From assembly GCA_016165875.1 (NCBI GenBank), contig JABBOT010000014.1, positions 11,193,871-11,257,870 on the forward strand: a stretch of 64,000 nt of DNA, written 5' to 3'. Made by a program: the position numbers and the translations under genes. Of this stretch, positions 53,984 through 64,000 are shown piece by piece. Position 1 is the stretch's first letter. Each line of letters begins with the position of its first letter. The DNA is from Acanthopleura granulata. Lineage: Eukaryota; Mollusca; Polyplacophora; Chitonida; Chitonidae. The notes beneath the pieces are model-generated. The model ran no database searches. It was not told the origin of the DNA and saw only the letters and a list, made by a program, of their open reading frames with translations.

Positions 53984-54454
53984 CCACTCAAAAATGAAGT
54001 TGTGGTGAGTGAAAAGAACATACAAATCTTATCTGAAAATACCTTCAGTGACTTTTTTTAGATTTTTTTTCCATCAAATTAAACGGAGTCAAATATTTTG
54101 ATTGTATGATGGACTTTATGGACTATATTGCACAGGTTGAAAAACAGTGACGTCACACATTCCTTTTATTTGCTAAACAGCCTCTGATTGTTATATGTTC
54201 ACCTTCTACATGAATATATATGTAGCATTTCAGCTGCATCTGTATCTGAAATATGACAATCAAATTAGCAGCTAAATGGAATGTGACGTCATTGTTCTCC
54301 AACCTGCTCAGTATGGCCCACCAAGTCCACCATACAATCAGAACATTTGACTGCGTTTAATTTGGTAGAAAAAAAAATCTAAAAAATTAGAGAAGTCATT
54401 TTCAGATACAGTTTTTACACTCGTTTTACTCACCACAACTTCATTTTTGAGTGG
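53984..54454. mobile_element. Palindromic MITE-like element with paired CRE-type sites, copy 2
   Basis: 471 bp with perfect outer inverted repeats: CCACTCAAAAATGAAGTTGT at the left end and its reverse complement at the right. Inner inverted repeat GTGACGTCACACATTCC (about 54149) / GGAATGTGACGTCA (about 54279). No ORF. Best-preserved copy. Confidence 0.92.
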
Positions 54455-54464
54455 CCATTCACTT

Positions 54465-54960
54465 TAAACGGCGCTAAGGATGTAGTAAATGACATTAAGG
54501 ATGTGTTAAACGACACTAAAGAGGCACCGAACAGCACAAAGGATTAATATTCGGCGCTATTGTGATGTACTCAGCGACAGTAAGGATATAAGAAAATTTA
54601 CTATAGATGCAATTAACGGCACTAGAGATGTATTAAATGGCACTAAGAAAACATTAAACGATAATAAGGATGTACTTAACGCCCCAAAAGAGACACTAAG
54701 GGTTACTCTTCGGCCGTAAGGATGTACAATGGATGCAATGACCTGCATTAGGGATGAATTAAACGGCACCGAGGAGTTATTAATGATTAAACATTAATGA
54801 TTAAACATTAATGATTCATTAATAGGTTCCTTATACTAATCGACTCTTAAACATACGCTGAAGGCCACAGAGGATGTACCAAGCCCTTCTAAGGGGTTTG
54901 CTAAACGGCACTAAGGGAATAGCAAATGACAGCAGTAAGGCGCCAGAGAAAAGGAGTAGT
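54465..54960. repeat. Degenerate tandem array (ACGGCACTAAGGATGTA)
   Basis: Many imperfect units of (A)A(A)CGGCACTAAGGATGTATTA; explains the ORF on the minus strand. Contains a small (ATTAATGATTAAAC)n patch at 54778-54815. Confidence 0.8.
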
Positions 54961-55104
54961 TATGACCAAGAGTGTCCATCTTACGTGTACAAGGCAGAAT
55001 TCAGGTCACATGATGACGCAACATCGATTTAAAAAAATACAACATGCTGATTGATTTCATTGGATGATCCAGTTTAAACTAGTCCGTAACTAGGTCGAAC
55101 CAGT

Positions 55105-55337
55105 TGTATTTTTTTATTTATTTGATCGTGTTTTACGCCGTACTCAAGAATATTTCACTTATACGACGCTGGCCAGCATTATCCACCTCCATCCGTAGGT
55201 TGCTGGCGGACCTTCCTCACGGAGATGAAGCCAGCATGAGCTGGACTTTAACTCACAGCAAGCGCATTGGTGAGAGAAAAAAGGCACGGGGTCATAACAC
55301 CGCACTGGCGTTCTAACCCTCGCTGCCACGGAGGCCT
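55105..55337 (-). mobile_element. SINE (main family), full length
   Basis: TTTTTTATTTATTTGATCGTG tail to CTCGCTGCCACGGAGGCC head, with an internal deletion after CCAGCATTAT. Confidence 0.9.
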
Positions 55338-55559
55338 CCTATTTCACTCTTGATCTGGTGCCTTTAGCGTTTGGTGCTGGTATTGCATGAATTAGACGGA
55401 TTGCTTCTTGGCGTTGGCCGTTAATACTTGTGTACTTTTTTACTCATGTTTTACAGGCTGAATTGCGCTCAGTATGTTGGAAGAAACAAAAACTTAACAC
55501 TAAAAGATTTGGTTTGACGAAATTTTTGTTTTAGTTTTGCTGTTTCCAATATTTTTCAG

Positions 55560-55614
55560 AAACAACCCGGTGCCCTGTTCGTCGATATCATCATTAAACC
55601 CTTGGTGTCTTTAA
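55560..55614 (+). pseudogene. Orphan duplicate of the peroxidase terminal exon
   Basis: Acceptor ATTTTTCAG, then NNPVPCSSISSLNPWCL and TAA at 55612-55614, nearly the same as the exon at 48791. Flanks also match (ACAGGCTGAATTG, AAAGATTTGGTTTG versus 48.65-48.78 kb). No other peroxidase exon was found between 48.9 and 55.5 kb, so it is an orphan copy or a remote alternative last exon. Confidence 0.8.
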
Positions 55615-55619
55615 GGCAC

Positions 55620-58090
55620 TATAAGAATGGCACCAGAATATCATGGTTTTGGGAAATCCAAATGTCGATCCATTTGTTAGTATAACAATAACATATATCA
55701 GGGGGTCAAAATGTTAATATTTAGGAGCTCAAAGTAGACTGTGCACTCCTAATTCGTATTTCAAACTTTGACGTAGGTCAAAAAAGACTTTCTGGAAACG
55801 ACCCCTAAATACTTAATTAATATAATAACACCAGCGGTTAGGGCTGGCTAGTAGATGCCCTGTGTCCCTTTTACTCCGTCCCTAAATGGACTATAACGGA
55901 GAATTTTCGCAAATAATTTGTTTGAATCGACTTTCATTGAACGTTTAGTACTTTCTTCCAATAGCAAACATAAGCGCTTTCAGAAATGTCACCCTCGCTA
56001 TCTTGCGATTTTTTGTTTTTAAGCAATAATTAATTTTCCAAAGTGTTCCATTTCGACCCGAACTACTGAGGTTAATGTATGCAGGAGAAGTAATGATTAT
56101 TACCATATATGGATGTAGAAAGGCGCTCGGTAAACTTTGTGCAAAATAGACCCTTTCATTTCATTCCATTCTCGGCTAAAGCAATTGTGACGTCATGACA
56201 TCAAAGAGATACTGATCATGTGTAACCAATGTTTGCGTCACCCGGTTGCCGTTTTGGAACAACCTGGATGTCATATGCATGTTTTTGAGTGACAGTTTGG
56301 AACACGGGCCGCAGTAAATTTGAATATTAGGGAGTTTATGCATATTGCAAAAAAGCTCACAAAAAATGCGATTTTCTACCCGGTTTATCATCAAATACTT
56401 ATATTTAAGCCTACAGCAAACAAAGCTACTTTATCAATTCAAGATATACACAAGAGATGATATAAAAATTCTGCAGTACAGTCTCTTTAATCACCTTTCC
56501 CCTTCGATGCAGAGTGAAAGTGGAGAGCAGAACAACAGTGAATCTTGCATGAACTTTACTGTTCCCATTGTTTGACATTTAGGACATTTCATGCGGAACC
56601 GCTGACAAACGAACATTTTTAAGATTCCTAAACGTAAAGCAGACATGAGACAAAAGTCATTCATAAGTGATTTTCTGTTTTTCATTTGTCAAATTAAAGA
56701 ACTATGTCATATTTTCTTATGCGTTAGACACACGGAGTGCTCATGTGAGCTCCACACAAATAAAGTTTAACTCACCAGCTTCGGAATGAAAGATTGTTTA
56801 TTCAAGGAAAAAAAGCATCACATTGAGACAGAAAAAAAACAATGTAGGTCGTGTGACTTCACTTATTTGTTTGAACTGAGTTCTGCCCCATAGTAAAGCA
56901 TTTTTGCTTATTACAACTTCGTACACAAGAAAAATCCTTATTTTCTTACTGTATTATACCCTCGTACACATGTAAAGCATTTTCACTTATTACAACTTTG
57001 TACGCATGTTTGTGACGATCAGGTAGTTTGCATAACACACAAGCACCATAAGTCATAGAATAAAAGCAGAAATAACTTGAGCTTAACACTCATAATCAAG
57101 TGTTCATCCCGAATGGGTTATCTTTCTTTTCTTGGATTTACCGTCGACTTGACCAATATTTTGGTTATACATACATCAACTATTCCATCATCTTCATGTT
57201 CAGACTTAAGCGGAGAGATGGATAGATTTGTTTGTTTTTTTGTTCGTTTGACGACGAGGAATCCTTGGAATGTGTATATACTGTGTCTTCTTGTGACAGG
57301 GCGAGTCCATGAGGCCAAAGTCCTGCCGCCACTGGAACATCGCGCCAAAGACACCAGACAGGACAACCTACCCAGTCATTTTATACTGACACCGGGACAC
57401 TGACACTGTTTTTTTTAACTCGTCGCCCATATTCGACGATATGTTTAAACCCAGTCATTCTCGGTAAACCAACAATGCCTTTAGTCTAAGACATGCAACA
57501 CATCGTACTCTACACAATGATAGGCAGGAGGTCCATATTTTTGCAGAGAAAATGCAGTTAAAATACTTTTTCTAATTCACAATGCTAAAATCCATCAGCT
57601 TCTCTTCAGCACCAAGAACTCATTCACTCGAGTGACGTCATAATTATTAGAAAAAAAAAACAGTGGCATGATGGGCAACGGGCGTGGAGAGTAACTTGTT
57701 TCACAGTTACAGCCCCTCATGCTCCAAACATGTCAAAACCTATACTACAATCTCTCAGAATAGACAATATATACAACACCTTTTTTTCATAACAGAATTT
57801 CTTAGCATTTAAATCTAAAGCCATACTATAAATAATAAAATAAATATAAAATAAATATAAATAATAAATATATAAATACACGAGGAAGCGAACATTACAA
57901 AATGCAAGTTTGAACAAGTTCATCTTAAGGTTAACCACCAACACCTATACACGACGACCCTGTGCGTCCGTGGCCTTCCATGACACCAATGCTTAGTCTG
58001 TGGCAAACTCAACGGGATGTCCTCTTTCACTTTTCTGCCAAGACAAGAAGTTTCCAAAAATAGTATATATTAAAGTGGTAAGATCCTCCT
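55620..58090. other. Repeat-rich stretch, second half of a duplicated block
   Basis: Includes segments resembling 49.32-49.47 kb (56750-56870), a short tandem array (56880-57010), and a second-family SINE (57225-57408). No supported gene. Confidence 0.55.
57225..57408 (+). mobile_element. Second-family SINE-like repeat
   Basis: GACGACGAGGAATCCTTGG, CTTCTTGTGACAGGGCGAGTCC, GCGCCAAAGACACCAGACA and TTATACTGACACCGGG. Confidence 0.8.
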
Positions 58091-58150
58091 CCTCTTCAAT
58101 ATTATTAATCAGTATTGTTATTGCTGTTGTTGTTGTTGTTCTTCTTCTTC

Positions 58151-58181
<31 letters not shown>

Positions 58182-58200
58182 TTAATTATTATTATTGAGT
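58090..58200. repeat. Trinucleotide/AT microsatellite
   Basis: (TTG)n, (TTC)n, (TTA)n and (TTTA)n in succession, just before the first copy of the 1.37-kb repeat. Confidence 0.9.
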
Positions 58201-58221
58201 AACTTTGTATCACAAGTCATA

Positions 58222-58410
58222 TTAACTATTGCAATCGGCCTCAGAGTCATGGCACCGAATGATAGTAGCGCACCGCACCTGGCCTGATGGACGTCCCAGG
58301 GGCGGAAGACGGGTGTGGCTGTCACTCATTGGGCGTGTCCCAGTGATCTGATTACCTTGTGATGCATCTTCAGCTGACGGCTGGGTTACCGGGAATCCCA
58401 GCAGTGATAC
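58222..58410 (-). CDS. Candidate terminal exon of an unrecognised gene, copy 1
   Basis: Acceptor ...TCCATGACAG, then 62 codons (VSLLGFPVTQPSAEDASQ..., RCATIIRCHDSEADCNS) and TAA at 58222-58224. Open across its full length and kept open in the second copy. Alternatively a GTAATC after ASQG could be a donor. No family recognised. Confidence 0.4.
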   Translation of the reverse strand, partial: VSLLGFPVTQPSAEDASQGNQITGTRPMSDSHTRLPPLGRPSGQVRCATIIRCHDSEADCNS

Positions 58411-59586
58411 CTGTCATGGAGAAAGCACAGGTACACAAAATAAAAGCACGAGCGTTTAGAGCATCAGTGTGGACGACGAGGGATTGCAAAATACAGACAT
58501 ATAAGTATTATGCTTCTCTCATCCGCTAAATGTAAATTGTTTTTAAACGGAATTTTAACTTACAAGTGTAATCCTGTTTCTCGATAGTAAATTAAATAAG
58601 CCTGTCTAATTGTAATTATAGATACAATTATGAAACATTTATACTTTTCAGATTTTTGCTCAACTCCCTTTACTATATGGAATTTTTCACATCCTTTACG
58701 GATAAATTAACCCTTAAATATTTATCAGCTGTTCCAAACGGAAAGTTGTATTGCGTGCCACTTGGATACCAGCCCTGTTTCCTGGCTCTAACCTTTCAAT
58801 GTTGAGGGTCAAGTGAGGCAGCAACAAGTACAGTTTTTTGGTATGAACCGACCCGGGATTGATCTCCGATCTCCACACCTCGTAAGAATGACTGATACAG
58901 ATTTATACATGTTGTGTAAAGTAAGCAGAGTGATAGGAGAAAAGAATCACAATACATTCTCTCATATTTGGACCAACGCTTTTTTATACTTCACAAAATC
59001 TTATCTTCACTAAATCAAACTTTGCAGCCTTTGCAACAGAATAAAAGGTACAATGACAAGAAACCGGATATCACTTTTAACGTGTGGCCATTGGTCAACT
59101 GTCGTCGTTGTTATATTGTATACCTGCATAAAGCCGAATTCTGCTCTCGGGCTAAGACATACCCGAGTTCTTGTCACATTGCATTGTTCTCATCTTATTG
59201 TGCACAGTTGTTAAATGTGTTGAAAACAGATCGTTTTGAGTAATCCTAGATCAGTGACGTCTGGTATATTGCATTTAACATCGGTGCAATTTTTTTAGCT
59301 AATTCTGGTTGAGCCATGCTGTTAAGGGGCGTGTAAGTTGTTAAGTCTTAAACACTTGCATGAAGATTTAGAATAAAACCCTTACTGAGGTAAACTGACA
59401 AGAGCACGGATTTTTACGCCCTGAAAATTCTACACACATGACTAAGTACAAACATCATCATCATCACTATCATTAATTAGTATTCTTGTTATTATCGTTA
59501 TTGTTTTTATTGTTGTTGTCGTCATCACCATCACCACCACCACCATCATCATCATCATGTTTATCAACTTTGCATCGCAAGTCATA

Positions 59587-59775
59587 TTAACTATTGCAAT
59601 CGGCCTCAGAGTCATGGCACCGAATGATAGTAGCGCACCGCACCTGGCCTGATGGACGTCCCAGGGGCGGACGACGGGCGTGGCTGTCACTCATTGGGCG
59701 TGTCCCAGTGATCTGATTACCTTGTGATGCATCTTCAGCTGACGGCTGGGTTACCGGGAATCCCAGCAGTGATAC
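59587..59775 (-). CDS. Candidate terminal exon of an unrecognised gene, copy 2
   Basis: Same 189-bp segment, acceptor and stop as 58222-58410, differing at two amino acids in the middle (HARR versus HTRL). Phase 0 entry matches the exon ending at 61136. Confidence 0.4.
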   Translation of the reverse strand, partial: VSLLGFPVTQPSAEDASQGNQITGTRPMSDSHARRPPLGRPSGQVRCATIIRCHDSEADCNS

Positions 59776-60849
59776 CTGTCATGGAGAAAGCACAGGTACA
59801 CAAAATAAAAGCACGAGCGTTTAGAGCATCAGTGTGGACGACGAGGGATTGCAAAATACAGGCATATAAGTATTATGTTTCTCTCAACTGCTAAATGTAA
59901 ATTGTTTTTAAACGGAATTTTAACTTACAAGTGTAATCCTGTTTCTCGATAGTAAATTAAATAAGCCTCTCTTATTGCAATTATAGATACAATTATGAAA
60001 CATTTATACTTTTCAGATTGTTGCTCAACTCCCTATACTATATGGAATTTTTCACATCCTTTACGGATAAATTAACCCTTAAATATTTATCAGCTGTTCC
60101 AAACGGAAAGTTGTATTGCGTGCCACTTGGATACCAGCCCTGTTTCCTGGCTCTAACCTTTCAATGCTGAGGGTCAAGTGAGGCAGCAACAAGTAACAGT
60201 GTTTGGCATGAACCGACCCGGGAATGATCTCCGATCTCCACACCTCGTGCATCCAAGAATGAGTGATACAGATTTGTACATGTTGTGTAAAGTAAGCAGA
60301 GTGCTGGGACAAAAGAATCACAATACATTCTCTCATATTTGGACCAACGCTTTTTTATACTTCACTAAATCTTATCTTCACTAAATCAAACTTTGCAGCC
60401 TTTGCAACAGAATAAAAGGTACAATGACAAGAGACCGGATATCACTTTTAACGTGTGGCCATTTGCCAACTGTCGTCGTTGTTATATTGTATACCTGCAT
60501 AAAGCCGAATTCTGCTCTCAAGCTAAGACATACCCGAGTCAATGTCCCATTGCATTGTTTTCATCTTATTGTGCACATGTGTTAAATGTGATGACAACAC
60601 ATCGTTTTGAGTAATCCTAGATCAGTGACGTCTGGTATATTGCATTTAACATCGGTGCAATTTTTTTAGCTAATTCTGGTTGAGCCATGCTGTTAAGGGG
60701 CGTGTAAGTTGTTAAGTCTTAAACACTTGCATGAAGATTTAGAATAAAACCCTCACTGAGGTAAACTGACAAGAGCACGAATTTTTACGCCCTGAAAATT
60801 CTACACACATGACTAAGTATAAACATGACGGTACACCTCATTCTAATGA

Positions 60850-61115
60850 ATGGGGCAACCTCTGTGGCCGAGTGAGTCTCGTGCCAACCGGGCACAATGA
60901 CTACTGAACCTGTTACGAACGTCATCGCTGTATCAAATTCAAGTTAGTCTAGCCCATGATTGTTTCCTCCACTGTCGTGCGTGGGATGTATCTCAGCAAC
61001 TGCATAGAGGATAGTTTCCTCCGGGCACTGCATGTCTGGTTTCTTTCCCATTCCCAACACCACGACGCCGTCAGCCGTCGTGTGAGTGAATATTCCCAAG
61101 TACGGTGTAACAAGA
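60850..61115 (+). mobile_element. SINE, diverged member
   Basis: CAACCTCTGTGGCCGAGTGAG head, CAGCAACTGCATAGAGGATAG, GACGCCGTCAGCCGTCGTGTGAGTG; an older or subfamily copy. Confidence 0.7.
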
Positions 61116-61135
61116 GTAAAGAAAACATGGTTTAC

Positions 61136-61225
61136 CTGTGGCAAAGCCCTGGCGAGTCGCTCGCCGACGTGGGGGGATGATTCCTGTTCAACAGGAAAGC
61201 CATTGGAAGACATTTCGCTCATCTC
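61136..61225 (-). CDS. Candidate exon of an unrecognised gene (GFPVEQESS)
   Basis: 90-bp open segment between ...GATTGTTAG and CAG|GTAAAC, phase 0 at both ends. Encodes MSEMSSNGFPVEQESSPHV and ERLARALPQ. It can join either terminal exon copy (58410 or 59775) in frame. No family recognised. Confidence 0.4.
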
Positions 61226-61229
61226 CTAA

Positions 61230-62940
61230 CAATCTGTACAAAACGAGTTACTCTGAAAAGAAAGAAATACCGCGCAATGCACTTAAAATACCGTCTTAGG
61301 CACATGTACAACGTAACAAATAGATGCAAATTCCAAGAGATATTATGAATAATGCCAGCCATTTATAAAATTTTGTAGGCGAGGTAAGTATTGTTTGGTG
61401 AAGTTGGGACAATCTGTTCCAAACTTCAAAAAAACTGATGCAAAAACCTGAATGACCCCCAATGACCTAGACGAAAGAGATCAAGGTTGCTAAAAATCAA
61501 TAAAGTTCTCTCTCACACTAAGCTGCAAATATAGCGCAAGTTTGGTGAACTTAGGCTAAACCGTCCTAGTGACATCATGTTTACGAGCTTTTTAGAAAAT
61601 TTAAATTAAATGTCCTCAATGACCTTGAAGAATAAGGTCAAGGTCAATGAAAATGAATAAGTTTCTTCCTCATGCCAGTGTGTAAGTGTGGTTTAAGTTT
61701 GGTGAACTTGGCCTAAACCGTTCTAGAGATATAGCGTTTACAAGCCTTTCTTCTTCCCTGTGCTGCCTGGCAAGTGTAGCATAACTTCTGACCTTTCGCG
61801 GCTAAGTCTGTTGCTGTCTATCATAAGGGATGAATTATATATGCTGTAACTTTTTCACTGTTGACTGGTGCTTGGTGCAGTGAGATACGTAGGTAATATT
61901 ATGGGATGGAACAGTCAAAAAATATTGGCGTGGTGTCCAGATCAAGCGCTAATCGACGTGCTGGCGTTTTGATGGATATGTCTATTGGCCATGTGAGACT
62001 CGCAGGACACCAGGAAGTACAAATGAGTTTAAAATTAGGGAGGGAAATGCTTTACTTCTAAGATTGGTGAAACTTTGTTTCCAACCTCGTCTTTCTAAAT
62101 ACATATAGTAAACCTACACATGTAGTGTAGCCGGGCATGCTGGATGGGCATGACGGCTTCTGGTAATGTTTCGATAAGGCCCTCTACACCAGATACCCTG
62201 TTTGGTAGCCTTAACTTTACTTACTGACTTAGTAATGAACTAGAACACAAACAAAATCTATATTGCGAAAAGCGAAAATGATATTAATCGACTTTGGGAG
62301 GATCAGTTTATATGATTCGAAACGCTGGCTGACGAAGTTTGTATGCTGCCAACCTACAATGCAAATTGTGACTTTTGGGCATTTTAAAATTACGGACAAA
62401 AAAGAGCCCATTTTGAAGAAAACCCTGTTTGTCTGATGATGAGCTTTCAAATGTTGAAGGCCGCCAAAGCAGAACAAAATTCAACTGACTTTATCTTTCC
62501 TCAGAAGTCTTCGGTAAAAAAATGTTGGATGAAAAAAATGAGAACGAAAAAAAATGCATTAAAAATGAATGAGATGATAACAAAATTCATGTATTAAATA
62601 GTCTTTCATGAAAAGACTTTTGGGCGAAGATAAATGTTGCACCTTTTAAAATGTTGAAGTACCTGATATGGAAACAAAATAAGTAGACCTAACGGAAAAT
62701 TTATTATTAAAATTCTTTGCGTTTGTTTTTGGCCTACAACGAACTGACATTTCCTATGGGATAACAAAACATAAATTAATAAATAAATACATAAATACAG
62801 ATAAGATCACTTGGAAATGTCTCACCTGCTTGTGATATCCATGTTATTCGATGCAAATTGTTCAAATAATTCCCAGTCACGATGAAACTTTCAATGGGAA
62901 CAATCCATTGTATGAGTGTGTGAAAATTATACACCATAAA
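61230..62940. other. AT-rich sequence without recognised features
   Basis: Contains a diverged tandem pair (about 61.43-61.60 and 61.60-61.76 kb: TGACC(C/T)..AATGACCT, GGTGAACTT(A/G)G(G/C)CTAAACCGT). No supported coding sequence. Confidence 0.5.
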
Positions 62941-62941
62941 G

Positions 62942-62963
62942 TCTCTCTCTCTCTCTCTCTCTC

Positions 62964-63044
<81 letters not shown>
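62942..63044. repeat. (CT)n then (AT)n microsatellite
   Basis: About 22 bases of (CT)n followed by about 77 bases of (AT)n; produces an Ile-Tyr repeat ORF that is not a gene. Confidence 0.98.
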
Positions 63045-63047
<3 letters not shown>

Positions 63048-63101
63048 GGGGGCCCACACCACTACACTGCTATTTGGTGGGCTAGTAATTGTGACCTAGT
63101 T

Positions 63102-63192
63102 CTTGAGCGCTGACTGCTGGGCTGGTCGATTACAATTCAGTGCAATAGATATATAATGTGTTGCACTAAATTATAATCGACCAGCGCTCAAG
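63102..63192. repeat. 91-bp imperfect palindrome
   Basis: CTTGAGCGCTG...CTGGTCGATTACAATTCAGTGCAA pairs with TTGCACTAAATTATAATCGACCAGCGCTCAAG around an AT-rich loop. MITE-like or a stem-loop remnant. Confidence 0.85.
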
Positions 63193-63199
63193 TTCGCAC

Positions 63200-64000
63200 A
63201 AACCATGAGGAACAGGGTGAAGGGGTTTGTATGACGATATCTTTGTGGCAAAACATGTAGGCGTGGGATTTCTGCTTCCCCGTCAGCTTTAGTCTTCTTC
63301 GATCAGTACCAAAAAAAATAACCCGATTTCCCTTGAGTTCCTCAATAATAATTAAGCTGTTGGTAGGAAATGTTTGGCATATTTAAGTATGTGGGTATTT
63401 GCTGGTTTAAATGTTTTCTCGGTTTACCTTTACTTTCGCTCTACGCCCCTTCCTGCCCTCCCCACCCATAACCTGAGCCATCTAATCACGATATGATACA
63501 CGGGGCCTGTGCGTCAGGCGACCTATATAAGGAGCTGTTTATGTCCGTCTCGAACGCAACAATTATTAGGCAGGCGTGATGCGCTATAGAAATGTACAAG
63601 TAGGCCGACATACAGTACTTTTGTCACATCTGCTACTCGATCACCTAATGGATCAGTCCAGTCGGGTTGCACGTGCCCACAACGTTAAAGAACGTTTCTT
63701 GAAAATAAAACCACAAAACCATGTAGATGTGCCGTAATATTTATCTAACACTGCCTGTGGGTCTACAGGCCTACATTTTCGTAAGAGGGTTAAAATGCAT
63801 GTCCATGCTTGCCCAAATTTCTAAATGCGATATTTGTAAAGGCTAAGGGAGGTGTGACGAAATGAAAACAGCATTATCGATCCATGATCAGCTAACAAGG
63901 GCTACCAGTAAAGTGTGCCAAAACACAACAGTAGGCTCTAAACGTACCAGACCGCTTTGAGAATTCTTCCAGGAATTTACAAAACAAGACATTACAAAGG
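63200..64000. other. End of window, nothing recognised
   Basis: Mixed AT-rich sequence with no supported gene, RNA or repeat. Confidence 0.4.

Larger units (their letters stand above)
58203..60826. repeat. Direct tandem duplication, about 1.25 kb per copy, 1.365-kb offset
   Basis: Copy 1 is about 58203-59455 and copy 2 about 59568-60826, highly similar along the whole length. A (CAT)/(CAC) microsatellite (59452-59560) lies between them. Each contains a candidate terminal exon, a second-family SINE part (CTAACCTTTCAATG(T/C)TGAGG) and a GAATAAAACCCT(T/C)ACTGAGG block. Confidence 0.93.

Noticed and set aside
62229..62477. 82-codon minus ORF
   Set aside because: Start and end lack splice or promoter support, composition is like surrounding AT-rich DNA, and no motif is seen.
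62776..63099. Ile-Tyr repeat ORFs on both strands
   Set aside because: Produced by the (AT)n tract at 62966-63044.

Overview
This is a window of animal nuclear DNA, most likely from a marine lophotrochozoan such as a mollusc. Coding sequence comes in short exons bounded by GT(GC)/AG sites, introns are long and AT-rich, and one tRNA-derived SINE family recurs about thirty times with further SINE-like, palindromic and minisatellite repeats. Protein matches rest on recalled family patterns, not a database search; the organism is inference.

Layout. (1) 1.2-30.8 kb, minus strand: a CEMIP/CEMIP2 (TMEM2)-like hyaluronan-binding/hyaluronidase gene. Fifteen exons can be placed (one tentative) from the G8 domain to a stop codon; splice phases match at every junction except around one frameshifted exon and one apparently missing exon. 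It has an in-frame TGA and a frameshift, so it is either a recent pseudogene or carries assembly errors. (2) About 1.9-15.1 kb: a decayed Polinton/adintovirus-like DNA element lying wholly inside the last intron of that gene. It holds remnants of a protein-primed family B DNA polymerase (minus), a retroviral-type integrase fragment (plus), an A32/HerA-type packaging ATPase (plus) and several structural or membrane proteins, all broken by stops and frameshifts. (3) 34.4-48.8 kb, plus strand, divergent from the CEMIP-like gene: an animal heme peroxidase gene with ten recognisable exons. The exons for its middle, including the proximal-histidine region, are not visible and one exon has an in-frame TAA. 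Its last exon is duplicated at 55.6 kb. (4) 51.7-61.2 kb, minus strand: candidate exons of an unrecognised gene sharing a G-[F/Y]-P-V-x-Q motif. Its apparent terminal exon lies in a 1.37-kb tandem duplication and so occurs twice. (5) The rest is introns and intergenic DNA with SINEs, MITE-like palindromes, minisatellites and microsatellites.

The most unusual points are the nested viral-type element with its integrase/polymerase deletion junction, the small duplications that sit exactly on exon edges in two unrelated genes, SINE copies ending within a few bases of splice sites, and a palindromic element that carries paired TGACGTCA (CRE) sites.
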